64,000 bases of DNA from Ectocarpus siliculosus (GCA_000310025.1 FN649741.1:4723587-4787586); one strand, 5' to 3'. Numbered from the stretch's first letter, positions 43,852 through 56,632 are shown. Program-made: numbers and translations. Notes: a model not told the origin generated them from the sequence alone.

Positions 43852-45682
43852 TCATCCCGTCAAAGGCCGGCGCTCCCATCCACCTTTCCTCTCCTTCTGG
43901 CGAAGGTGACAGTAGTCAGTGTCGTGTGTGTCGGGGTTGGGACACCCGGGGTAGTCACATTGCCTTTTTTGCTTAGTTCTCGGTTTGTCCGTCTGCGTGG
44001 ACCCCGAGGTGCGCTTTGGTTGCGTTGTCTTACTGTTAGCGCGCTGCGACGGTCCCCGGGGGTGGCTGCTTGTGGCGGAATCACGCGACTTGAGGTGCTT
44101 GACCTCAGCAGCCAACTCCCGGAGTTCGGAGGTGTGAGCCTCCACCGTGGACCGCAGCTGTGGCCGGTCAGTGTGTGAGACAGCCGAAGCGTGGGCAATA
44201 TCGAGGGTTGTGGGAGAAATGCCTTTTAGATTGTTTGCCTCGTGCTTCTTTGCACGGTAACGAGCTTCTTGGAAACTCATAGTTGCGTCTTCTCGAACAG
44301 TCTCCACTCTGATTTTGGATTAAGCCGTTCTCAAACGTTGCAGTGGTAAATACATCCCATGCGTGTTCGTTTGGGCTGATATTCGGCGGGGCAGATCGAG
44401 TAGCTTCCGCAATAAGGCGCGCGCGTGCTTGTGTGACTCTCAATGCATAGGTATCCACGGACTGATCTACTGCCTGTTCCAAAGTGGCAAATTGTCGGGC
44501 CAAAATGGAAATGCGGTTGGGAGCGGCGAACTGAAAGTAAAGGGTGTGACAGTATTCGGCCCAGGAGGAAGGAGCCACCGGCCGAGTACTTGCACCCTTT
44601 GCACGAAGCTCAGCTAACTGTTCTGCGTTACGCCACTCGAGCGTTCCCTGGGTCAACTGCAACAGGGTGTCGTACGCAGCCCCTCGCAGAAGAAGCGGGA
44701 GGTATCGCACAGCACGTTGGTCGACTACATGGTCAGGGCAGTTGTCGACTGAGTTCAGTTTCACACGTGCACGATATTGCGCCAAAAGTTCTACAATATC
44801 TTGCCCAGGTGCCCCTGAGAAAACGAGATCTTTGGGTAGGTCTGCGGGTTTTAAGACGAAACGAGCAGACGTACCCGTAGTGTGCGCTGACGGGTGTTCA
44901 TCAGCGCGCACAGTAGAGTGTGTAGGGGAGGCATTCGACATCACCAGAGGGTCGCTAGTCCTGCTGGTGTTGTCGATTTCTCGTGGGGTCTCCACGGATT
45001 GCGGAGAAAAATCGTTTACTAATTGCCGAGACGGGATAGGTGACTGCTGTGAAGCAAAATTAGATGGTATGCTGTTGTCACGCCGGAGGTTCGGGCGGGC
45101 ACTACCCTCGCTACCAACGTTGAGTTCGTGTCGGACAGCAGGCATGCTACCACCTACAGTATTCACCTTTCGCGAGTTGGCGGGCAGTACAATGGACATG
45201 AGCCATTCGGGAGGTTCGGTCCCATCACGGTGGTGCTGTTTCAGCATCTCCACAATGGGTGCGCCAGCCGGAGACGTAAGAACCTCGGGCTCCTCATCTT
45301 CGGGTTCCTCCTCATCTGCCCAACGCCCCTGCTGCTGCCGGCCGGCGGCAGGAGGAACATCCTCATACTCGTCTCCACTCTCGCCGTCGTCAAACGTGTC
45401 GCGCTCACCGGAATCACCGCCATCTTCACCGCCGCTGGTGGCACTCGCGCGGTCGGCACCCTCAGGGTCATCCGACTTTTCCTCAAGAAGGCTGCTATCA
45501 CCCGAGGGGCGTGAAGCCGGCACGCGTTCCGAGGGTGTCCCACGTGCTAGCGGGGTTGTCGGGTGTTTGGCGGCGAGGCGTTGCTTGAGCTGATCTAGCT
45601 CAGCTTCCAGCTCAAGGCGGCGTTGCTGCTCCTTGAGCCTCTTTTCCTCCGCCGCGTCCGCCTTATCGCGAGCGCGTTGCAC
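43852..45682 (-). pseudogene. Gypsy gag, frameshifted
   Basis: The first frame, 45682-44168, begins with a charged coiled-coil-like stretch (EEKRLKEQQRRLELEAEL), then an acidic Ser/Gly/Asp region, then the capsid-like domain with WAEYCHTLYFQF, QFATLEQAVDQSVDTYALR and FENGL. Near 44315 a one-base change shifts reading to 44307-43852 (ETVREDATMSFQEARYRAKK..), ending in a Cys/His cluster (CDYPGCPNPDTHDTDYCH) in place of a classical CCHC knuckle. Confidence 0.8.
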
Positions 45683-45736
45683 GGCTGATTTTTTCGGTAT
45701 CTCTCACCTCTACCTCCAGTACCAGCAGAGTATCTT

Positions 45737-45754
45737 TTAATTCGTCGACGCCAA
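45737..45754 (-). promoter_or_regulatory. Candidate primer binding site of gypsy element
   Basis: Minus-strand sequence directly inside the 5' LTR reads TTGGCGTCGACGAATT. TGG followed by a tRNA-complement-like run is the usual arrangement. It does not match the common initiator-Met primer, so the tRNA is unknown. Confidence 0.5.
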
Positions 45755-46088
45755 TGAGGACACAGGCTTCCCTCGTTGGGGGGGAGGCCCAGGTCGCAGT
45801 AGTCTTTTCCCACTACTATGGGCTGGCCGTTCTCTTCGTCGAGATTTAGAGAGGAGAGGGTCTCAGAAGAGAGAGACAAGAGAGAGTGCGCCGCCGAAGG
45901 GGCAAGGGAGACCAAGCCCGAGGGTCTCGGATTCCCAAGCTCCACAGGTGGCTCCAAGAGGGACGCATCCACAGTCGGGTCTCTTGCTGATCAACCATCA
46001 GTAAGATCCTCCGTTCGGATCGTATCTTGGTCCTACTTTTGTATGTGCAACAACAATGGTTACAGCACTTCTACACCTGTCATCCACA
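45755..46088 (-). repeat. 5' LTR of gypsy element
   Basis: Pairs with 37875-38206. Differences are a few substitutions and a 2-bp insertion (GAGAGTGCGCC versus GAGTGTGCC). CGTT follows at 46089-46092 as the target duplication. Confidence 0.95.
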
Positions 46089-46299
46089 CGTTTGTGTACA
46101 ATGTTAATGTTCCTGTCTGAAATTGTAGACCTTGTAATACACCGCAGTGTTTATAGGGCTACAATCTCCGACACTGTCATTGTACACAAGCGACCGCGGC
46201 GGAAGAATTTGCGATGGTCGTTTCGTACTGGAGTTAGACTTTTGGAAAACTGAGACATGCAGGCGTTTCCTGTATTTTTGAAGAGGAGATACTGCGATC

Positions 46300-46795
46300 C
46301 CCCCCGCACCGTAAAGGGAGTCCAGACAAAGGATTTTGAAGCTGGCTCTACTTTAATATTTAATCCAATGAGTATGAAAATAGAGAGTAACCTTCCCGCC
46401 GGAAGTATTTGTTCCATTCTATTGTCATCGGTGGAGGACGGGTCGTGCGTGTTGGCACGTTCAGGTTAACGGAAAGAAGGTCGCAGCAGCCTCTGAAAAC
46501 AGTCCGAAATCTGCGCCGGAACCAAGCATTCTCCAACTTTGTCACAGCCGTGCTCACCACCACGGACCGCAAACCCCTGAACGGAGGGTTGTCAGCAGTA
46601 GCTAATAGTGGCATCAGCTACTGCTGTAAACCCGCAGTTCAGGAGATGGGGGTCAGCGGCGGCGAGCACAAGCAGCAATACTGGATGTCGGTCTAATTTG
46701 CGGAGATTTGCGGAGATTGCAATCCACCACTGTATGCATACAACCCTCGATACCACCACCACAGAAGCAAATTTGAGCGCGCCAACAACCCCCCT
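46300..46795 (+). repeat. Local direct duplication, copy 1
   Basis: Similar along its length to 47480-47968 (shared CTTCCCGCCGGA, GGTCGCAGCAGCCTCTGAAAAC, TGGCATCAGCTACTGCT, GATTTGAGCGCGCCAACAACCCCC), with many substitutions and indels, so it is old. Short ORFs differ between copies, which argues against coding. Confidence 0.8.
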
Positions 46796-47479
46796 GTGGA
46801 CCCCGTGCCTCCCCACGGAAGGTACCGTGCCCAAAACATAGTTCCAACCTACGCCCGCAAACCTTTTTCACGCCGTGATTTTACTTTCAGCTCGAGATTT
46901 GCTTCACCATGCCGATTGGTTGCTGTTGCGAAAACCCTGTTCTTCAACTCTCGTGGTGGCCAACTTCCGCAGGCCGTCGCTGTCCGAAAACGTGACTACG
47001 TACTCCGCGACTTCGCCACACGGCAGAAGGATAACCACAGAACTCAATGCAAACATGTAGAATTTTGTATCAGCATCATATCGCTCGCCATGAGCCTGCA
47101 AAGGCCATCTAGAATCGATACCAACTGTCTCTAAACGCGAGTAGTTGGCAGCGGCGCAAATAGCGCGTGGAAAAAAAACGGACACGTCTCCATCTTTACG
47201 TCCTCATGGAGCCTCTGGCCAGACTTTGCAGCGCTGTCGCGGTCCAGAAAGTACATGACAATCACTGGCGTTCGAGGGCGGTGTAGTGTAGGCACCACAG
47301 ATTGCGAGCCCGTCATTTCAAATTTTGGATCGACACAACAGCGAGAGCTGTTAAAAAAAAAATCCTACCCCATACAAAAAAAAGTGTAGGCGGCACCATA
47401 GTTTAGTTCGCTTTGTCAGGAATAATAAAAGGCCCTTTTTTTCTGTGGGCTGCAACGCAGGTGCATCCTATGAAGGGGG
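46796..47479. other. Spacer between the two duplicate copies
   Basis: No recognisable gene. A-rich runs near 47170 and 47350. Confidence 0.35.
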
Positions 47480-47968
47480 AGCAGCAAAGTGATTTTGACG
47501 CTGGCTCGTTTCTCATGCTTCAATCCCATATTGTATAGAAAGAAAAAAACTTTCCCGCCGGACTTACCTTTGGGTTACTGTCCATCAGTAGAGGACACCA
47601 TGAAGAGACGTCGTGCGTACTGGCGCGTTCCGGTTTGCTACTTGAGCTGAAATATTGCAGGTCGCAGCAGCCTCTGAAAACCGTTCGAAATCTGCGCCGG
47701 AACTAAGCTGACTCCAACATTTGTCACAGCCGTGCTCACCGCCACGGACCGTAAACTCCTGAGTGGGTTGTCAGCAGTAGCTATTTAGTGGCATCAGCTA
47801 CTGCTATAAACCCGCAGTTCAGCAGATGGGGGTCAGTGGCGGTGAGCACAAGCAGAACAACGCTGGATGTCGGTCTAATTTCGGAGATTGTAGGCCAACA
47901 CTATGCAAACGGCCCTCGATATCACCACCACAGAAGCAGATTTGAGCGCGCCAACAACCCCCTCCCGC
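47480..47968 (+). repeat. Local direct duplication, copy 2
   Basis: See copy 1 at 46300-46795; offset about 1.18 kb. Confidence 0.8.
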
Positions 47969-50900
47969 TCCAATAGGATGTCCTCTGGTTGTATGTGTCC
48001 TGTGCACCAGGTTCCTGGCAACACCGACCGTATTTGAGCGCCTGCCGTCTTGACTCTGTCGCCTTGAATTTAGAATGGAGTGAATTTTAATGTTGATTCA
48101 ACGGAAACGTGTGGAGGTAGACGTGTGAAATGTATGTTTTTGAGCAGCCTCTACTGCCGCCCTGTGCGCGAATCGATTACTTCTGTTGTCTGCGGTGCCT
48201 TCCTACTGGTCTGTTGTGTCTGTCGTACAAGTTCTGGTGCTCGTGCGTTTGTTTTCAACATCAGTCAACATTATACATCGTTGTCTGCCATCCCTTAACG
48301 AAGAACCAAAAAACAAATTCAAGAAAATTAAACTCAAAATCGAGCTCTGATTGGTCGGCAAATTGCTACCTCCTGGCGACGCCCTTTGATTTTGAGCAAG
48401 TTCCTTCCTGTGGAAAAAAGTCCCCAGTACTTCCTTAGCGTTGTTGGATCAACATCAGCATCGAAAAGGCTTGGAGCATCTGCCGCGAGGCCGCTGCCAC
48501 AGGACATGCCGTACACTGTTCATAGACAGGCTATCGTAACCTCTCCACCGAGACCATGGCTATTCCTTGTAGCCGGAAGACTCCGCTCACCGGCCAGTCT
48601 AAACCGGGCCGGCGCGTTGGGTTCTCGATGTTAGAATGCCGATCGTCACAAGTGGTGACGAGACCCATGATCAAACGGGGCTGACGCGGCTTTTTCGGGC
48701 TTTTCCGCTCTAGAGAGAGAGGGTAGTTGCAATTTTTTTCCACACTTACGATACCTCAACGCATCTGGCCTTGTACAAGAAAGATGACGGGCAGAGCTAC
48801 CTCCCTTGGTGGCACTGCTATTGTTGTTGCTCCCTCCCTCGAAAACATATCGGCGGAGAACCAAGGCCTTGGCAGTCTAAAGAAAGCGAAAAATACCAAA
48901 CTTGAACCAACCGCTCTCGAACCGTGGACTTTTGGGGTCAGCACAAACGTTTTTTAGTGCGCATTCGGCCTCTCACGGCGCCAAACCTTGGCATAATTCC
49001 ACAGTCCGTGGCATCAGCTCCTTCCGGATACCATTCTTGAGGCAACTCGTTCCTTGTTCGGTGAGATATCGGTGAACACGAGAACACAAGAACGCACAAC
49101 TACTCTGGAAAAACGACGCTTGCTGCTGACTCTTCCCCTTGCGCCAGCTCTGTTTCATGCCTTGTCCGACTCGTGTTCTATCGCCGATACTATGGTCGGA
49201 CCCTTTTTTTCAGTTTTCCACGATAAACGCATGTTGAATTAATCCGATATTGGACCCATTTCGAATGGTTTTTGATTCTTCGTTAATACAGGACCTGATC
49301 GCAGACCAAAACTAAAGAACAATAGTTGCTCCTCCACGTACGTCAAGAAATAGTCTCTCCTTATCATTACGCAGCGGTTGAAGAATTCCTCCGTTGGTAT
49401 TTCTTGTTTTGTTGGGTCGATACATACATATGACATGTCGGTACGTTTTTTCTCCCTCCGACGTTCGCCGGGTGGGTATGTAAGAAATAGGGCGGGCGTT
49501 AGATTCCCCACCGCACTGTTGTCAAGGACGACCAAACTGACAACACCCATAAAACTCGGCATGTGTCCTCTATCGCGGTCCTTCGTTACCTTTGGCTGCC
49601 TACGCTATTATTTTACGCCGAAAACCGCTGATGTGCTGATAACAGATGATAATGATGACGACGATGCTTCAGAGAAAGATCGCAGTACAGTATGCACTGC
49701 GGTGCTGCTGTGGTGCTGTAGCGGGCCGCTTGGTTTTTCTTTCATTCTCGTGGTTTGGTCGAGATCGAGTATTCGCATGGCGCGTGGTTTTTCAAAGTGC
49801 CGTCGCGGAAAATGGCCAACCCGTCTTTGCAATTAGAAATAGACATATGCAGTTATGGAAAGGCCGACGTAGAGTAGATTGTGCCTCCCGCCTCCTCTGT
49901 CCTCCCTCTGTGCCGCGCTTGCGCCGGGGTCGTTCTTTTGAAGACATGGAGGATTGTGCGTTTTCAGTCGTTAGGGGACACACTTTCCCCTGAGGTTTCT
50001 TGGAAGCCTCTCCAAAAATGTAACCCGGCACTTACAATACAGTGTGTTCTGACGCACGCGTAGGCAAATACTCCTATAGGAAACTTTTGACATCGGTAGA
50101 TGAGAAAATAACGCATCGAGTTAACCCACAATAAAGTGAAAAGCGCTACTTTAGCCAAAGCATATACTATATTACGTAAGACAGAGACATCTGATTGGAC
50201 CATTGGTCACGCCGCTAGGGGAGAATCCCGGAATGTTACCGTTTTTTGAAAGAAAGCCTTTTGAAAGCCTGAGCACACCAGCAGCACACGATCTTGCTGT
50301 AGGCCAAGGGCCGCCAAAGGGACACGTCATAGGAGGCGTCGGGAGCGGTTTTTAGAGCCCTGCTGCTAGCAGCGTAAGCGAGGGGAGCCAAGTGCACACC
50401 CATGCGCGGTTTCTCCGACGTTTTCCCACAGCAGCAGCTTGTGAGAGCTTCGCCCACACCTAACAACGCTCTTCACTCGCCCCCGCGCTGCTACACAGCA
50501 GACGTCCTGGATAGACATGTGCCTGGTAGTGTCGGGTCTGTGTGATGGCGTAGGCTCCATCCGAATACCTATATCTGCGCTTGCTTGCCTCTCTCTCCCC
50601 TCCTGTTTTTTTGGTTTTTTCGCGCTTCGCGTAAAATATCCTAACTCTTTCAAAATAGGACGACCCCAACGTAAGGGAGGTGAGCCGGTTCATCATCCTC
50701 AAACAGTTCCTATAGCTTCAGCGCTTCAACAGCAGTAAACCCAGCAAGTTGTCAACAGACACTGCGATGTATTGATGTGAAGGCATGTGAAGGCAGAATT
50801 TACAACGCACGATACGGAGGGTTTCTCCCCGATATTCAGTAGAATACAACTACAGGGGATGGTTTGGAATGTTTATACCTAGGGGTTTGGCACTTCGCAC
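47969..50900. other. Unassigned stretch with possible stray exon
   Basis: Mostly short ORFs without domains. Minus-strand 48516-48370 reads plausibly as protein (GSGLAADAPSLFDADVDPTT..KYWGLFSTGRN) and ends at a GTAGCA donor; 48743-48531 (GLDWPVSGVFRLQGIAM) may be a linked piece. No family is recognised. Nothing else is supported up to the sulfotransferase gene. Confidence 0.2.
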
Positions 50901-51030
50901 GGCCGCCCACCCAAGTTGAGCGATTCGAAGGCAAAGGTAATGAGAGTCCAAATAACTAAGTTTAAGTTTATTGAAGTATCAAGAGATGGCGGGGGACATT
51001 GCATCATCTACATCTGGAGGAGTAAGACAG

Positions 51031-51049
51031 AGAGAGAGAGAGAGAGAGA
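51031..51049. repeat. (GA)n microsatellite
   Basis: About nine GA units in the intron upstream of the first recognised sulfotransferase exon. Confidence 0.85.
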
Positions 51050-51123
51050 CTCACACGTGACGCCGCTCCTGCGATGCCTGACATGGTCACCCCCATAACG
51101 CACGCCGTTCTTCTGCATGACAG

Positions 51124-54100
51124 GAGAATGCAACCAATGAGTTGATCCGGACCTTCGAGACACGGGACGACGACGTGTTCGTGTGCACATTCTCCAAGTC
51201 GGGCACAACCTGGGTGCAGCAAATAATCACACTGGTGGGCCCGGAGAGGCATCAAGGCCGCATAGGGTTGTTTGGTGCTTTGCTGGCCCTCGCTGACCCT
51301 TGTTAGCCCCCCATGTAGTCGATACCGGGGGACGCCGTCTTTCAATCATCTCAAAGTGTGGAGCAACCCCTACAAGCGATGCGGAACCGAGCACTGAGTG
51401 AAAACATGTCCACCTTTACCTCAGGAAGCGTTGGTGTTTCTCCTGAAACTTGCTCAAGGCGTAGCCATGGTGTGTGCTGCTGCTTGTGGTGCCACCGTTT
51501 GTTCTACCGCTGCGGCCGTCACTGCCGCTTCTAACTCGGACCCCTAGAGAGGTACAACATGGCTTGTAGAGGCTCGTGGCGCTGTTTGAGCCAAACCTGC
51601 TTGCTGCATTCTATTTTCGTGTTTGTTCCTCTTGGCCATGACCGAACAGCTGCTCAACGGGGGTGTTCAGGGCGAGAAGTCCTACAGCGAAGCCGTCCCG
51701 TGGATGGAGTGGCTAACGTTTAAGTTCGGGGAGCACGAAGACCCTGCCATCCGGGACGCCGAGGTACGGTGGCGGCTCTGTCGTACCGTGGTGTAGCGTC
51801 TCGGCTGGCGTGGCGATGCGGCTCATGAGCGGTTTCATGGCATTAAGAGGATGGCAGGAGATAGATAAGATCGGCCAGGTGGCATTTTTGCCGTGTTGTG
51901 GTCCAGGCACCTCGGCAAAATCATATTACATCGTGGTTCCATTGAAACAGGGGACAGTGGAATGTTGCACGATTCCCGTGGTTTGTTCGCCTTTCGGTAT
52001 GCTGGTATGCTCCAACCCTGATCATGGTATTCACTGACATTCCTTGACGCACACAACGCTCATCGAGTCGCTTGGCTCGCGGTGGTCTTCAACCTCTAAT
52101 TCGCAAGTAGTTTCAAGCATGCACGCATCATCGCCGAACCATGGCAGAAGGTCGACACATGACGGTAAGAAGACGCCTTGCGGAGATTCGCTCTTGCGGC
52201 TGATTGGCTGGTCGGTTGTCCAACTGCTTCGCTGAAACACTTGGCAGGCCAAGGGCTGGACGCTCGCGACGATAAAATCCACTCCGGACAGACGATTTAT
52301 GAAGACTCACGCCAACCTCAAAAACCTTCCTGCTGGATCGGCGAAGGGCCTCAAGGTCAGCACACAGTTGGCGTTCATAGTATGCTGGTCGTCGTGTTGC
52401 GTCAAGCACAAGTGTATCTGCGACGAGGCTGTTCCGCACCATGCGCAGACGCATCCTTTCGTTCGTCTCGTTTCATTTCATTGCTCGCTTCGTAAGGTCG
52501 CGCGATGAATACCGAGCCGTTGTCCAGTGGGTATCCTCCTACACCTACTAGCCCCAGGTGGTGGGTTTGAATCGCTCTTCTGGAGTGAACATGGTTCACC
52601 TCTGTGGTGCGAGTTACTCGCGAGTATTCCCCACAAGAGGGAAGGGACTGCTGGACCGTTTTCGTGTTATGACTCTAAAGCAAGCACCGCACGGGGGTGA
52701 GACAATGAGACAAGTCCCTGTGTCACCTTTCTCCCACGTGAACCTGGCTGATACGTCGAACACATTCCGAAAGGTGTAGACTGGCGCCTTAACATATGAG
52801 ACGAACTCACTCAAAACTGCAACACTTTGCCATGAAGTACGATACCGGTCTTTGGTTGAAGGACGCGTTCGCATGTGCCCCGAAAATGCATGCCCGATAT
52901 TTGTCGCTTGCTGGCACTTCTCTCGGTACCAGATTGCGGTGCCTCATGTAGGCAACCTATTCGGAATGTCATTTTGGCGACACGGCCACTCACGCGCGCA
53001 CACGTAGTGCTTCGGGATCCCCCAACACCATTCCCCTTTCTCTTGGCTCCTTCCTGCCAAATTCAGGTGATCTACGTCGCACGAAACCCCAAAGACGTGT
53101 GCGTTAGCCTCTACCACCACGTCAAGAACAAGCGACCGGATACTTTCAGCGGAGAGTTTTCGGATCATATCCGCAGTTTTGTCGAGGGAAGGTGAGACGG
53201 AGAGCGAGATTTGCGTGCCGTGTATTCTCACCTCATCCGTGCTGGGCAGCGCTCACGCCTTTCGGCAAGTTTGGGCCCACCAGTCAGGGTCACACAGTAG
53301 GAAGGCCACGAATACACATTGAAGTGCCACGCCGGAGTTTTTTTTTTTATGTCTCAACCCTCCTTGTGCGGTGATTACATCGCCTCTTGTCGGTCTGAAT
53401 GTTTGAAAGGGCGTGGTCCATATACCACGCTGTCCACTGTAGGTACGCATTCTGATCGATCCGGCCGCTACGGTGGGCCAGAGTTTATCTCGTAAACTAA
53501 GAACTAGAAGCAGGTTGTGAGCTAGCTCGATTCTCTCCTGGAGTGAAAATTCGTTCGGAGTTTGGGGTGGGAAACGTTTTCTTCGTAAGTTTACGCTCTT
53601 CGAAAAATCGCTGCCGAGGAGGAAGACCGACGGCTGACCTCTGCTCGCAATGAAAACTGGGACAAGCACGGAGCGGTGGGGCAACAACCCAACTCAAAAT
53701 GTACAGGAGCTGTGGCCCCGGCTCATACGTCAACCATATCGCAAGACCACTCGGAAGGTTTGACGGATACTGAAGAAGAACGTCGTAAGGTGGCCAAAAA
53801 TGCCCAGGCAGTGTTCCTTCACAGATGTTTCACACTATCGCTGGGTGCAGTCATGAACCCCCCATTGGCTTCGCTATTTAGCCACTCTTAAAGTGCTGTC
53901 GGGTGACGACACTGACAACTTTCGCACAACATGCTCTGTTAGCCCCCGGAGCGGCGGGCGACGACGAGTGTTGACGGTGAGAACCGACCAAGGGTCCAAA
54001 CGACAGATGGTGCTCTTGGAAAACCCCTTTATCTGGTGGGCTGCAGCGATGTTTCTGAGTATTTCGGCCATTGACCGAGAGGTGCACGCCCGGGACTCGG

Positions 54101-56087
54101 CAATATCCAGAGGTTGGTATCACAGCTTGCCTCGGGCAACCGTGCTGGTCCTCGAAAAGTTTTTAATTATATTTTTGGTAATAGAGTAACTCGTTTCCAC
54201 AAGGCGTTGCAACAGCGGAATTTCAGTTGAATATGACGTTAGTTTGTCATCACTAGTACTACCAGGTGACTCAAGGTGGTGTAGAGAGCACCGACGAGAT
54301 AAAACTTCGCAGACAACCGATCAATACCTGTTTCAATCTGTGTGCGAAAGATGCTTGTACAATGTTGTTGCACCCTTTCCGACGACGTTTTATCAAAGAA
54401 GAAACCGGTTCAATAGGCACAGACGGACAGCCATTGGCTAATGCTCAAATCAATCTAATGAGGAGAGTACAGACGAGAACAAAACTCACATACTCCTGTT
54501 CTATATGCATGCAACCACGACAAATGGTGCTGCGTGTACGTGCGCTTTTGTTCTTGTTGCATCCTGCAGCACTATTTTCGATTATTTTCCGTCCAAACAC
54601 GGCGGAATAATCAACCACGGGGCACGGGGCCGAGGTGCAGCCCGAACCTCTTGCTGGCAGGCTTGCCCTGGCCTCGAGGCGGGAAATGATGTATGTGTTG
54701 TATGTCGGACAGCGCGGCTTTAATTTCATGGCAGGAAGGCAACTATACGCGCAAACATGTCGAGGTCGGAGGAAAACTACTGTACAACGGATTGATGATG
54801 TGTTCCGACAAGAAGTCAACAACAAATATTACGCGCGCACGAACAAAATAGTAACTGTTGAAGACGTACAGAAGTAGCAGAGCATAGAACATTACCCATC
54901 ATGGATGGTCAAGATAATGTCAAAAGAGCCAACAAAGAACGTATATGCGCGCCTCGGGCGTTCGGCTCGTAAAAGTGCGTGGTCCGGGGCTTCGGAGTGA
55001 ACGCGATCATTCATTCATTCATTCACTCATCATTCATTCATTCACATAATTTTTATCCGATCTGTGAAACCTACCTCTAGAGACCGTGACGGTCTCGTAG
55101 AGGAATGGGAGAAATGGGCCCAGCCAAAGTACGATTCACACTTGCTTGGCGTAGAAAATCCATTGTGTGCCGAACCCCGTATTTCGCAAACATTCTCAAC
55201 GTGACAGTCAGATGAACGGTCCGTGGTTTGACCACGTCTTGGAGTGGTGGGAGGCGGCCAACGCGGATCCCGAGCACATCCTGTTCTTGCACTACGAGGC
55301 CATGCTGGCAGAGCCACAGGAACACATACGGAAGATCGCGGAGTTCGCTGGCATCAATTACACGCCGGATATCCTTGCTAAGGTGATTGTTCATGATTGT
55401 TTTTCAAGAAAGTCACTTCAGTGACGAGGCCTTTGGAATAGGTGATGTGCAGTTTTCACCCACCCCGGGGTGGGTAGCGCCCGACGTTTTTTGGGGATGC
55501 GCGGAAATACTCTATATGCCAGTGTTAGGAAGCCTTAGTGTGTATCACGTCTGACTCTCCAGCCCCGCCCCTGCAATTAATATATACAATGAGACAAGTA
55601 CACACAGTTGAGAACGTTCATCAAGTACTTCGTGAAGTGGAAACATAAGCGAGTCTCATGCGCCAGGAGAACTTTAACCCTGTTGAGGATTGACTAAGAT
55701 GCCCACATGTTTTGACAGGAGCCGTGCCCACTACTGCTGTGCAATGAACATGTCCATCTCAACCGACGGCACTGGAGCTCTTCAGACCGCTTGTGCGCAT
55801 GTATCTTCGTTCGCTCCGCTTTGCTTCGCTGCCTCCGCGTCAAACACGCCTTGTCACCGACCGATCGTCCGATCAACCAGGCGGACGCGGCTTCGTCTTT
55901 GTCGGCCATGAAGCGAAACCCTAAGACGAACTTGTACCCCTCGAAGAAGCACCTGCGGAAGGGAGGAGCAGGGGGGTGGCGGGACTCATTCACGGTGCGG
56001 GAGTCGGAAGCGTTTGACGAGATCTACCGGGAGCAGATGGAAGGATCCGGTCTTCGAATGGACTTCGGGGAGGGATTGGTCATGTGA
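51124..56087 (+). CDS. Cytosolic-type sulfotransferase, six exons found
   Basis: PAPS-dependent transfer of sulfate to a hydroxyl or amine acceptor; substrate unknown. Exons, which join in phase: 51124-51234 with the 5'-phosphosulfate loop [11 protein letters not shown]; 51650-51763 with AVPWMEW; 52248-52355 with the [10 protein letters not shown] region that carries the catalytic His; 53067-53191 with the 3'-phosphate site [18 protein letters not shown] (Arg and Ser present); 55208-55382 with [20 protein letters not shown] and HYEAML; 55881-56087 with [13 protein letters not shown] and the stop. All introns are GT-AG. These give about 280 residues, close to the usual 290-300; the first exon with the ATG was not located (an in-phase piece ending KLSDSKAK at 50936 is possible). 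Intron 5 (2 kb) holds the duplicated module A. No N-terminal membrane segment is seen. A partial duplicate lies at 28 kb. Confidence 0.85.
53431..54569 (+). repeat. Segmental duplication, module A, copy 2
   Basis: Direct match to 23389-24497, inside intron 5 of the sulfotransferase gene. Here it is followed, after about 120 bp not found in copy 1, by module B in the original order, so this locus looks like the ancestral arrangement. Confidence 0.9.
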
Positions 56088-56632
56088 TCTTGCTGCATGG
56101 GTGATTCGGACCCTTCCTGCCTGACATGGTCGGCGTCGCCGTGCGGCATGTGGGACGAATGTAATCGATCGAACATTTCGGTTTCTGGGGTTACACGGCC
56201 TTTCGGTAGCCTCCCCAGAGTTATCGCATTTGTCACGGGTGGGTATCACTAACGTATTCTTAACCCGAATGGCACGGAAGAGAACGTGCTTCGCCTTCGT
56301 ATCCCATTCGTGTCCTGTATTTTTGTTTGCCGTGTTCATGCAAACCGCGCATGGTGCTCTTGTCGTTGTATTGTGAGTTGCGATGTTAATTGTCTTTGTT
56401 GATGTTTTTTTTGTTGCTTTGTTGTTCTTGGTTTTGCGTGTCTTGTGGAAGCAATGTCCTTTCACTCTCTAATGTACTCATTTATCTGACAGCCTGCCTG
56501 AGATGCCTATCCGCTTGCTGCCTGGGATGTCTGCCTGTTTCGGGGGGCTGTTTTTTTCCGTTGTCTATTTTTTGCGCCTTTATTTATATTTTGGAACGTT
56601 GCGTTTGTTTGCTTGAACACGTATGTGCCCTC
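54692..56632 (+). repeat. Segmental duplication, module B, copy 2
   Basis: Inverted match to 27272-29828. Contains the end of intron 5, exons 6 and 7 and about 545 bp of 3' flank. The conserved palindromes lie at 55458-55475 and near 55079-55095. Short ATTC repeats lie near 55010-55040 (TGAA on the other copy). Confidence 0.9.

Larger units (their letters stand above)
37875..46088 (-). mobile_element. Full-length Ty3/gypsy LTR retrotransposon, defective
   Basis: 8.2-kb element on the minus strand with both LTRs (332 and 334 bp, nearly identical, TG...CA ends) and a 4-bp target duplication CGTT on each side. Order from the 5' LTR at right: gag, protease, RT, RNase H, integrase, then a C-terminal tail, a tandem repeat and the 3' LTR at left. 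LTR similarity points to recent insertion, yet gag, protease and the integrase tail each carry a frameshift or stop. Confidence 0.95.

Noticed and set aside
44667-45593. 308-codon plus ORF
   Set aside because: Antisense of the gypsy gag frame; Ser-rich because of the acidic and Pro-rich gag regions.
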